NCBI GenBank assembly: GCA_018304585.1
Contig: JAGVVY010000032.1
Location: forward strand, 1 to 32,386
Length of the DNA stretch: 32,386 bases
Direction of reading: 5' to 3'
Origin: Candidatus Aenigmatarchaeota archaeon
GTDB taxonomy: Archaea; Aenigmatarchaeota; Aenigmatarchaeia; GW2011-AR5
Within the stretch, counting starts at the first letter, position 1; every line of letters starts with the position of its first letter. The translations under genes were made by a program, and so were the position numbers. Shown here piece after piece: positions 24,665 through 32,386 of this stretch. The notes under the pieces are model-generated. The model saw only the letters and a program-made list of their open reading frames with translations, was not told the origin of the DNA and made no database searches.

Positions 24665-27600
24665 TCAATGCCAGTTCTTCGCCACCGGCAAATCCCCAGG
24701 GCTGCGAATGCTGCGCGCTCCACTGACCACAATATTCAGTGTCCCTTCCCGCCGCGACACCGCGCCGCTCACCAGCAGCAACGGCTCCCGCAGCACCAAC
24801 CGCAGCCGCTCATAAGTCTTCGGCCATACTACCAAAGGGATGTGGCCGAACTCGTCCTCCAACGTCATGAATACCGCCTTCGCCAGGGGCCGCTGCCGCC
24901 GGATCACCAACCCGGCCACCGTCACTTTGAACCCGTCAGGAAGCCCTGGCACGTCCTGGCTGGTCGAAAGGTGCTTTGGCAGTCTGGGCCGCAACTGCGC
25001 CATGACATGACCGGAAGGATGCAACCCCAGGGCGTGGTACTCCCCCAGCATGGTTTCCCAGGGAGAAGCCGGCGGCAAGTCCGGCACGTCCTGGGTCACC
25101 GGCAGGGCCAAGGTCGCCTGGTAGCCCCCGGGCCGGTACAGAAGGCCCACCTCCCACAGGGCGCGGCGGCGGTCTGGGCACAGGCCGTCCAACGCCCCTG
25201 CTTCCACCAACTTTTCCACACTCTCCCGCTTCAACCCCGTGCGCTCCATGAAGTCCCGCAGGTTAGCGAATGGGTCGCCGCTGGTCCGAGCCGTCAGGAT
25301 AGCCTCGGTTCCTGCCGGGCCGACCTCGCGCACCTGCGCCAGTCCTAGCAGCACCGCCTCGTTATGAATGGCGGCTTTGCCCAAGGAGATATTCACGTCC
25401 GGGTTCAGCACGCGGATTCCGTGCCGCCGGGCGTCCTCCTTGATGGTCTCCAGATTGTAGAAACCCATGGGCTGGGCGTTGAACAGGGCCGTGTAGAACT
25501 CCAGGGGGTAGTAATACTTCAGCCAGGCCATGTGGTAAGCCGTCACCCCGAAGGCGAAAGCATGGCTTTCCGGAAACATATAATGCCCGTTGAACTTGTG
25601 GAAGATTTTCTCCGCTACTTCGGAAGGCACGCCATGCTGGGCCGCTCCGTCCCGGAACCTCTCCCACCAGAGGCGCAGCATCCGCTCGTTGTTCCGCTTG
25701 CTGAAAGCCCGCCGTAATTTGTCCGCCTCCGCAGGGCTGAACCCAGCCAAGTCCATGGCCAGCTGATTCACCTGGTCTTGGTAGAGAATGACCCCCAGGG
25801 TACGCTCCAGAGCGCGCCGCTCGAGCGTATGGTCGTACTCCCAGGGGATTTCAGGGTGGCTGCGCCGGGCGATGAACTTGCTCACGCCCTCGTTGGCACC
25901 CACGCCAGGTCGCACTGCCGCCACCTCGAAGGCCATGTCCGTCAGGTTCCGGGGCTTGATGCGGGGGATAGTCTGCATCTGAGCCGCCGACTCCACCTGG
26001 AACACCCCGATGGTGTCAGCCTGGTGCAGCATCCGGTATACCGCTGAGTCGTTGAAGTCAATGCGGCTCAGGTCGAGGTATTTGTGGTCCTTTCGCTCAA
26101 TGAGTTGCAGGCATTCTTGCAGCTGAGAGAGCGTGCCCAGGGCCAGAAAATCAATCTTAACGAAGCCCGCCTGGTCAACGGCGTCCTTGTCCCACTGGCA
26201 GACGTACCGCCCTTCAATGGCGCTGGGCTGCACCGGCACCATCTCAGTGAGAGGAGAGGAACTGATGATCATCCCGCCAGGGTGCTGGGCCAGCAGCTTG
26301 GGGAAACCGTCTAATTCCGCGGCCAGCCGCACCAGGTCGCGCCAGCCGGGAGCGTCTAGCTTGTCCTTGAACTCCGGCAGCCGGGCCATTTCCACGGGCA
26401 GGTCCCGCCCCGCGTGGGATTCTACCCGTTGTGCCAGTCGGTCCACTTCCGCCGCCGGTAAGCTGAGCGCCAGCCCCAGATCGCGAATGGCCCCTCTGAG
26501 TTGGTAGGTGCTGATCATGCCAGTCAGAGCCGCCCGCTCCCAGCCGTACTTCTCATGCACCCGTTTGATAAGCTCCTCCCGGATGTTGCGGGGGAAGTCC
26601 AGGTCAATGTCCGGCACGTTGCCCAGATCGTCGGCCACAAAACGATCCAACGACAAGTTGAACTCCAGGGGGTCAATATGGGAGAGGCCGATCAGGTAGC
26701 CCACCAACAAGGCAACGGACGAACCCCGACCCCGGCCCGGTGGCCGTTCCTCTAGGGGTATCTCGGCGTCCGTGAGGCCCAGGTCAGTCATCACCTGCCG
26801 CGCCAGTTGGACAATGTCGTGGTAGAGCAAAAAGAACCCGGACAGGTTGTGCTTGCGGATCAGCCGGAACTCCTCTTGGAGCCGCATCCGGACTTTATCG
26901 TTGACTCCTCCATACCGTCGCTCCGCGGCCCGGACACAGATTTCTTCCAGGTAGCTTTGGGGAGTATGGCCTGCTGGCACCGGGCAATCGGGGAAGCGGT
27001 AGCCCAGGTCGCGGGTCAGGTCAAAGGCGCAGCGCTCCGCCAGGACCAGAGTGTTGCTTACCGCCTCCGGGCGGCCTCGGAAGACGTAAGCCATTTCCTC
27101 CGGCGACTTGAGGTAGAACTGGCCGTTGGGCCTGAGGTGGTGCGCCGCTTCCTCCAGGCTCTTACGGTGACGGATGGCAACCAGGGTGTCCTGCAAGTCC
27201 CGCCGCTCCGGAACGTGGTAATGCACGTTGTTGGTGGCGACGACGGGAGTTCCTACCTGGCGGGCCAGTTCTGTTAGCCGCCGGTTGTGGGTCACGTCAC
27301 CCTTGACCAGGTGCTGCTGGAGTTCCACGAAGACGTTGCCGCTGCCAAACCACTCCAGGTACTGGCGGAGGATGCTTTCAACCTCGACGAAACGTCCGGC
27401 AGTGACCAGGCGGGCCAGTTGCCCCTGCCGGCAGCCAGTAAGGAGCACCAGGCCAGGGCTGTGTTCCGCCAGACGTTCGGGGTCCAGCTTCGGGCTGCTC
27501 CGGTCACCGGTCTGGTAGGCCAGGGTGAGCAGGCGGCACAAGTTAGCGTAGCCCTGGCGGGTCTCGGCCAGCACGGTCAGGTGCGAGCCGTCGCTCAAGG

Positions 27601-28837
27601 TGACTTCGGCTCCGATTATGGGTTGAATATCCAGGCTGCGAGCGGTATGCGCAAAGGCCAAAGCTCCGCACAGGTTGTCGTGGTCGGTGAGGGCCAGAGC
27701 GGGGTAGTTCAGTTCCTTAGCCCGCAGCAGCTTTTCCCGGTCTTCCTGCGCCAGCAGGCCTTTCATGGAGATGGCTCGGTTGCAGTGGACGCAGAAGTCC
27801 GCCCCCGGCTCGTTTTCGGTTTTGCAGAAGTTGCAGGCTATGGTCGCCACGACGCCAAGGGCCTGCCGTTCCTCCTTCGCCCGGTTGCGCTGCTTGAGGA
27901 TGTATTGCTCTACCTGCTTCTCCGCCAGGTGCTCGTAAACCTTGAAGGCCCGGCTCTCCACCGAATGCCCCACCAGCTTCTTGATCATCACCTCGTTCCA
28001 GCCCGCTTCCAACAAGTGGGTGACCCGGCTGTGCCGGAGCAGGTAGCTGTACACTCTTTTCTCCAGTCGCGCTTTTTTCGCCAGGCGCTTTAAGGTGGTG
28101 TTGTACGACTCTGGTATGAGAAACCCGATGACCTGACGGCTGACGTAGCTCGACGGAAAGAGGGGCGCCGTCTTGTCCTCCCGGTAAGGATGGACATTGA
28201 GCCAGCCCTTGAGGTAGCGGTCGCTATCCATGGCGTAGATGGTTCTGATGAACGTCTTGCTCTCCCGGATTGTGATCCTGGTGTAACCCTCGGCGAAAGC
28301 CAGACTCCCGATAGTGAGCGTCAACAGTTCGGAAGGTCTGGCGCCGGACTCGTAGGCCAGAGAGATAAGGCACCTGTACATGGCGTTTCTGGTTGCGCTG
28401 ATCAGCTGGCGTACCTCCTCCTGGGTGAGGAGGTCGTTGTACGCGATGTCGAATTTCTTCACGTGCTTCTTCTCCAGCTTGATCCAGCGGTACCGCTCCG
28501 GATTGAACCGGCTGCCCTGGATGAAGCGCATGAGACGCTTGAGACCGGTCTTGTAGTCATTGACGGTTGAGCCGGCGAGACCCCGGCCATTCACCTCGGC
28601 CAGGATTTGCTGCATGTCTTCGTCGGTATACTGCGTAAAGTCCGCTTTCACGATCCCGGATATATTTCGCAGAACCGTGAGGTATTTCTTGATGCGGCCT
28701 GGGGAGATGTTTTCGGCCAGGAGGCGCTGGAGGAAGCTCCTAATGGTGGCCTTGTTCTGTTTGCTGATTTTTCGGGATTTCAGAATTTGCGCCAGCACGC
28801 GCTGATAGTTCTTGTTGGTCTTGTAGAAGCTGTCCAT
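24665..28837 (-). CDS. Fusion: N-terminal archaeal-type tyrosine integrase with zinc ribbon (~aa 1-360) joined to a DnaE2-like DNA polymerase III alpha (~aa 375-1390)
   Basis: Integrase: ESGARPSELL, YSYLLRHSRVTHLLEAG, VGHSVESRAFKVYEHL, CNFCKTENEPGADFCVHC. DnaE: YPALALTDHDNLCGALAF, GRGSSVALLVGYLIG, VPDIDLDFPRNIREELI, GVILYQDQV, OB fold. Confidence 0.9.
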   Translation of the reverse strand: MDSFYKTNKNYQRVLAQILKSRKISKQNKATIRSFLQRLLAENISPGRIKKYLTVLRNISGIVKADFTQYTDEDMQQILAEVNGRGLAGSTVNDYKTGLKRLMRFIQGSRFNPERYRWIKLEKKHVKKFDIAYNDLLTQEEVRQLISATRNAMYRCLISLAYESGARPSELLTLTIGSLAFAEGYTRITIRESKTFIRTIYAMDSDRYLKGWLNVHPYREDKTAPLFPSSYVSRQVIGFLIPESYNTTLKRLAKKARLEKRVYSYLLRHSRVTHLLEAGWNEVMIKKLVGHSVESRAFKVYEHLAEKQVEQYILKQRNRAKEERQALGVVATIACNFCKTENEPGADFCVHCNRAISMKGLLAQEDREKLLRAKELNYPALALTDHDNLCGALAFAHTARSLDIQPIIGAEVTLSDGSHLTVLAETRQGYANLCRLLTLAYQTGDRSSPKLDPERLAEHSPGLVLLTGCRQGQLARLVTAGRFVEVESILRQYLEWFGSGNVFVELQQHLVKGDVTHNRRLTELARQVGTPVVATNNVHYHVPERRDLQDTLVAIRHRKSLEEAAHHLRPNGQFYLKSPEEMAYVFRGRPEAVSNTLVLAERCAFDLTRDLGYRFPDCPVPAGHTPQSYLEEICVRAAERRYGGVNDKVRMRLQEEFRLIRKHNLSGFFLLYHDIVQLARQVMTDLGLTDAEIPLEERPPGRGRGSSVALLVGYLIGLSHIDPLEFNLSLDRFVADDLGNVPDIDLDFPRNIREELIKRVHEKYGWERAALTGMISTYQLRGAIRDLGLALSLPAAEVDRLAQRVESHAGRDLPVEMARLPEFKDKLDAPGWRDLVRLAAELDGFPKLLAQHPGGMIISSSPLTEMVPVQPSAIEGRYVCQWDKDAVDQAGFVKIDFLALGTLSQLQECLQLIERKDHKYLDLSRIDFNDSAVYRMLHQADTIGVFQVESAAQMQTIPRIKPRNLTDMAFEVAAVRPGVGANEGVSKFIARRSHPEIPWEYDHTLERRALERTLGVILYQDQVNQLAMDLAGFSPAEADKLRRAFSKRNNERMLRLWWERFRDGAAQHGVPSEVAEKIFHKFNGHYMFPESHAFAFGVTAYHMAWLKYYYPLEFYTALFNAQPMGFYNLETIKEDARRHGIRVLNPDVNISLGKAAIHNEAVLLGLAQVREVGPAGTEAILTARTSGDPFANLRDFMERTGLKRESVEKLVEAGALDGLCPDRRRALWEVGLLYRPGGYQATLALPVTQDVPDLPPASPWETMLGEYHALGLHPSGHVMAQLRPRLPKHLSTSQDVPGLPDGFKVTVAGLVIRRQRPLAKAVFMTLEDEFGHIPLVVWPKTYERLRLVLREPLLLVSGAVSRREGTLNIVVSGARSIRSPGDLPVAKNWH

Positions 28838-28885
28838 ATACAGCTATTGTGTCTGTGGCGATAAAAAGGATAGACACTTGTTCAA

Positions 28886-28956
28886 AGCCGGGTAGGCGAG
28901 TTGAACGCCTCTATCTCGCTTTGCAGGCGAGCACATGGCCGCTCTGTCAACCCGGC
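28886..28956 (-). tRNA. tRNA-Cys (anticodon GCA)
   Basis: Minus strand GCCGGGTTGACAGAGCGGCCATGTGCTCGCCTGCAAAGCGAGATAGAGGCGTTCAACTCGCCTACCCGGCT; full cloverleaf and U73 discriminator typical of Cys. Confidence 0.93.
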
Positions 28957-29145
28957 GGCATGTTTACTTATCAAAGGAAGATATTTATCCGTTCCCGCAA
29001 AGCAAATTATTTCCGCAGAGAAGATATAGTAGATGACATTACTTTTCAGGCATTCTCTACGTACAGCAAAGACAGAGTTGCCCGGATACTTCTGTCATTT
29101 GCCATAATATTTTCTAAAAAACACGCTCGCGCAAAAAAACAATAA

Positions 29146-29160
29146 CTTTATATATAACCC
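29146..29160 (+). promoter_or_regulatory. Archaeal-type TATA box upstream of the surface protein gene
   Basis: ACTTTATATATAACC about 35-45 bp upstream of GTG 29192. Confidence 0.45.
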
Positions 29161-29191
29161 CAATACATTAAAATTTTAGTTTGGTGATTTA

Positions 29192-32100
29192 GTGGGGAAC
29201 GCATCAAAGTTCGTTTTGTTGGCGGCAATTCTTCTCATCGCTGTGCCTTCCTTCTCCGTTGACGTTTCAGTTAAGACGAACAAATATTCGTATACAGCGA
29301 ATGAAAGCATTTACTCGTCCGTTGCAGTATCTGATAACACAACCGCTATCTCGAACCAGTCTGTCGTATTGACAGTCAAAGATTCATCAGGTACGGCAAT
29401 CTCATCTTCTTCATTAATAACTAATTCTACAGGAGGCGCAAATTATACGTTCTCTCTTTCTTCTTCCGGTAACTATACCATACTTGCAAATGCTTCCGGC
29501 ACAGTAGTCAGCCACTTCATCAAGGTTCTGCCGTATTCAAAAATTTTAATATCACTCAACAAGCCTTCGTATAGTACCGATACCGTTGGCACCCTTCTTG
29601 CCACGGTTGTGGATTCAAACGGCAACGGCGTTTCGTCCATTATGATAGTATCGAATCTGCGTTACAAGAACGGCACTTTGATAAGCGAGATAACGTCGTG
29701 CACGACTGACAGCGTAGGGCAATGTTCAACTTCGTTCACAGTTCCAAGCACCGAAGGCGAGTACATAGTTGAAATAAATAAATTTGAGCAGGCAGTACCT
29801 CTGCTTGTAGGCGGGTTCAGCGCTTCAATGAAAATATCGCCTACCGTAGTTGGCCGCGGCGACAACGTCACAATCAGAGTCACTGTGAAGAATGCCAATG
29901 GCAACGGAATCGCAGCTTCAACAAGACAGCTTGTGATAACGGCGCCTAATGGAATCAAGACAACCGTGGCTGCCATGACGCAGGCCGCAGACAGTTCTGC
30001 TACAAGCCTCACAGGCGTTTATGAGGATAAATTCTCTTCAACCGGTGAAGGCACATATGCCGTCACAGCTACTGTAACTGCGCAGGGTTCAAATATAACC
30101 AAGGAACTTCTCGGCAGCTTTGAAGTTAGGGCATATGTAATGGAAATCAGTGCATGGGACGGCCAGCTTGTCTTCTATCCGGGTTCTACCGTGACTATCG
30201 GGTTGAAATTGAAGAACGCGTCCACAAACGACAATATAGCAGGCAAGGCGACGACGATAACTTCAGGCGCAAAAATATATGATACTTCAGGAGTGGACAC
30301 GTCCATTTCGCCGACCGTCACGGATCAGGTCAGCACTGACGGCAAATACAAGATGTCATTCTTGATGCCGGGAACATCGGCTTCCGGCACTTACAAGGTT
30401 TTGATAAGCATAAACGATACGTTTGGTTCAGGCTCCGGGATAGGATACTTCTCCATTCAGAGAGCAAAAGGTTTTGTCGTTTCAATGGATGCATTCCCGA
30501 ACGGAATATCGCAAAGGGATTTCGTTGCAGGCAAGAAAATAGTCCTCAGGTTCTCCGCGCAGAATGTTTCGGGTACAGTGCCCGTGACAGGCATATCGAG
30601 TTATTCAATTACAGATAGCGAAGGAAATGACAAAACCTCATTATTCGGTACCAATGCGACATATACTTCCGGAAATTACACTTACATTAATTTAACGGCG
30701 CCTGCAAAAGGCGGGGATTATTTTGTAAAAACCCAGACGGATACGCCTGTAGGCCCGGTTTCTGCTGACGGTAATTTCAAAATCAGATCATTGGATGTAA
30801 GCATACGCCCTGTTAGTGCCGGAGGCCCTGGAAGCAGCAGTCCTATGCCGGGTGCAGGCGGGTCGGGCCCCGGATACTTCTGGTTCTTTAGGCCTAATGA
30901 CACAGTTCAGCTAAACGTAAGCGTGACCACAGCAAGTGAAAAGCAGGGCAATGAAGGATTCATGTCAAAGGGTTCGTTTGGAGGAGGGCCAACAGGGGTC
31001 GAAGGCGGGCTTTTTGGCATAGGCGGCGGCTCGTCGGTACAGGGGGCGCAAGTAACGGTTACTAAAGTGATCAACCTTAATACGGAAGAAGACTGGACAT
31101 CCTCGATAACGCTCACGAACTGCGTTACTGATTCGTCCGGAAGTTGCGCGGTCAGCATGAAATCAAGCGTCAACGGCCAGAACTGGACAGGCGGATTTTA
31201 TATCGCATTCTTCAACGTTTCGACATCAGACAACAAGACTGACCGCGCTCAGGGTTTCTTCGATGTCAGAAAATATTTCATGGACGTCACGGTTCGGGCA
31301 AACACGACTACAGACGCGTCTTCACTTGGGTTCAACAGCTTCCAGAACTGGAATGTAGGGCCTAATACGGCTGTAAATGTTTCGGTTACGGTAAGGGAGC
31401 CTGGAAGCTGGCAGACGGCTAACAGGACAGGTACGCTTACAATAAGCGGCGTTTATTACGGAGGCAATGCAGGCGAATTCATATTCCCGCCAAAAAAGAT
31501 AGATTCTACTAATGTAACAATACGAATAGACGGAGGCTCGAACAGCACCGTCATATCCGCGCCATCCGCCGGGTGGAAATCCGGGTTCTATATTGTCAAA
31601 GTCACTGTAAATTTCTCGGGCGGGATAGACAGCGGCGAAGGGTTTTTCATGTCAAAAATATTTGAAGGGTTCGGAAGCCCTGTGAATCCGGAAACGAACG
31701 TGCCCGATTTCACTATAGGCAAGAATGAAAACGTGACTATGAAGATTGACGTCTTCAACGTTGTGAATTACAGGCCGGCGGCCAACCTCACGGTTTCGCT
31801 CAAGAAAATATTGAGCTTTGCAAGCTTCCCGCCCTCTGAATTAACGTATGACAAGACCGTCACGCAAGGAACCACAGACGCGTCAGGAAGAGTGCTTATG
31901 ACTATGGAGCCGCCTACAGGAGGATGGAGCAACGGCCAATATCTTGTGGTATTTGATGTGACCAATGGCACGGTCACCGATCAGGTCGAAGGTTTCTTCA
32001 TGGTAAGGAACTTCTTTGCAGAAATAAGCACAAGCAGTTGGAGATATGGAAGAAGCGACAACATAAACTTCACGGCAACGATATCTTCAGACCCTTCATG

Positions 32101-32386
32101 GATGAGGAACCAGTTTGGCGGCGGCTGTCCGCCGGCGGATACTACATGCGGGGGAGGGGGAAGCGGACCCAGCAGCCCTGAAGCTTTCCTGCAGGAAGGC
32201 ACGGTGCTATTTGGAAACGGCTTCAACCTCGACGGCGACACGTTCCCGGATATAAATATAACGAATATGTCAGTTGACGGCAGAATGGCCAATATTTCAG
32301 CAACCAATCTAACCATTGGCGGCGTTACGATGAACACAACCATAGCATTCATGGGATGCATAAACTCCAGCTATAGCCGCTGCACG
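29192..32386 (+). CDS. Large secreted surface protein with Ig-like/macroglobulin-like repeats, partial (runs off window end)
   Basis: Frame from GTG 29192 spans 1065 codons to the last base, spot-checked at several places with no stop seen; signal peptide KFVLLAAILLIAVPSFSVDVSV; repeated Asn/Ser/Thr-rich beta-type segments. Confidence 0.85.
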   Translation, partial: MGNASKFVLLAAILLIAVPSFSVDVSVKTNKYSYTANESIYSSVAVSDNTTAISNQSVVLTVKDSSGTAISSSSLITNSTGGANYTFSLSSSGNYTILANASGTVVSHFIKVLPYSKILISLNKPSYSTDTVGTLLATVVDSNGNGVSSIMIVSNLRYKNGTLISEITSCTTDSVGQCSTSFTVPSTEGEYIVEINKFEQAVPLLVGGFSASMKISPTVVGRGDNVTIRVTVKNANGNGIAASTRQLVITAPNGIKTTVAAMTQAADSSATSLTGVYEDKFSSTGEGTYAVTATVTAQGSNITKELLGSFEVRAYVMEISAWDGQLVFYPGSTVTIGLKLKNASTNDNIAGKATTITSGAKIYDTSGVDTSISPTVTDQVSTDGKYKMSFLMPGTSASGTYKVLISINDTFGSGSGIGYFSIQRAKGFVVSMDAFPNGISQRDFVAGKKIVLRFSAQNVSGTVPVTGISSYSITDSEGNDKTSLFGTNATYTSGNYTYINLTAPAKGGDYFVKTQTDTPVGPVSADGNFKIRSLDVSIRPVSAGGPGSSSPMPGAGGSGPGYFWFFRPNDTVQLNVSVTTASEKQGNEGFMSKGSFGGGPTGVEGGLFGIGGGSSVQGAQVTVTKVINLNTEEDWTSSITLTNCVTDSSGSCAVSMKSSVNGQNWTGGFYIAFFNVSTSDNKTDRAQGFFDVRKYFMDVTVRANTTTDASSLGFNSFQNWNVGPNTAVNVSVTVREPGSWQTANRTGTLTISGVYYGGNAGEFIFPPKKIDSTNVTIRIDGGSNSTVISAPSAGWKSGFYIVKVTVNFSGGIDSGEGFFMSKIFEGFGSPVNPETNVPDFTIGKNENVTMKIDVFNVVNYRPAANLTVSLKKILSFASFPPSELTYDKTVTQGTTDASGRVLMTMEPPTGGWSNGQYLVVFDVTNGTVTDQVEGFFMVRNFFAEISTSSWRYGRSDNINFTATISSDPSWMRNQFGGGCPPADTTCGGGGSGPSSPEAFLQEGTVLFGNGFNLDGDTFPDINITNMSVDGRMANISATNLTIGGVTMNTTIAFMGCINSSYSRCT

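Larger units (their letters stand above)
18731..28897. mobile_element. Putative integrative element in tRNA-Cys, bounded by a direct repeat of the tRNA 3' end
   Basis: AAGCCGGGTAGG at 18731-18742 and 28885-28896; integrase-domain ORF starts 48 bp from the tRNA; content shifts to IS and bacterial-type genes. Confidence 0.6.

Noticed and set aside
27287-28093. 268-aa plus-strand ORF, and other plus-strand ORFs within 24.6-28.8 kb
   Set aside because: Antisense to the intact integrase-DnaE frame; GC-rich sequence gives long spurious ORFs.
28849-29145. 98-aa plus-strand ORF
   Set aside because: Runs across the tRNA-Cys gene with no recognisable protein features.
29662-32361. Minus-strand ORFs over the surface protein gene
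   Set aside because: Antisense to a continuous secreted-protein frame; low-complexity Ser/Thr/Pro composition typical of antisense of such genes.
1-32386. CRISPR array or cas genes
   Set aside because: No regularly spaced direct repeats or Cas-like ORFs seen; the short repeats at 10.4 kb and 16.4 kb do not have array structure.

Overview
The window looks like an archaeal chromosome segment (DPANN-like by feel; lineage not proven) carrying an apparent ~10 kb insertion. 1-2337: a His-rich membrane protein next to a CcdA-like protein, then a protein with three apparent winged-helix domains. 2489-15552: the archaeal ribosomal super-operon (L3-L4-L23-L2-S19-L22-S3-L29-aIF1-Rpp29-S17-L14-L24-S4e-L5-S14-S8-L6-L32e-[small Zn ribbon]-L19e-L18-S5-L30-L15-SecY). 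15607-18507: a histidine phosphatase broken by an in-frame TGA, an intron-containing tRNA-Gly(TCC), an MgtE-type transporter and a PhoU/TrkA-C protein. About 18731-28897: foreign-looking DNA ending at a tRNA-Cys(GCA), with a short copy of the tRNA 3' end at the far side. It carries an IS3-family element, an RHS C-terminal fragment with a putative HNH-like toxin tip, a possible immunity gene, an IS630 remnant, and a 1390-aa ORF joining an archaeal-type tyrosine integrase to a bacterial DnaE2-like polymerase. 29192-end: a large secreted surface protein running off the window, absent from the supplied ORF track. Most notable: the tRNA-Cys-bounded element with its integrase-polymerase fusion (chimeric assembly must be excluded), an apparent AUA start codon for aIF1, and a duplicated tRNA-Gly 3' end around three tight hairpins.
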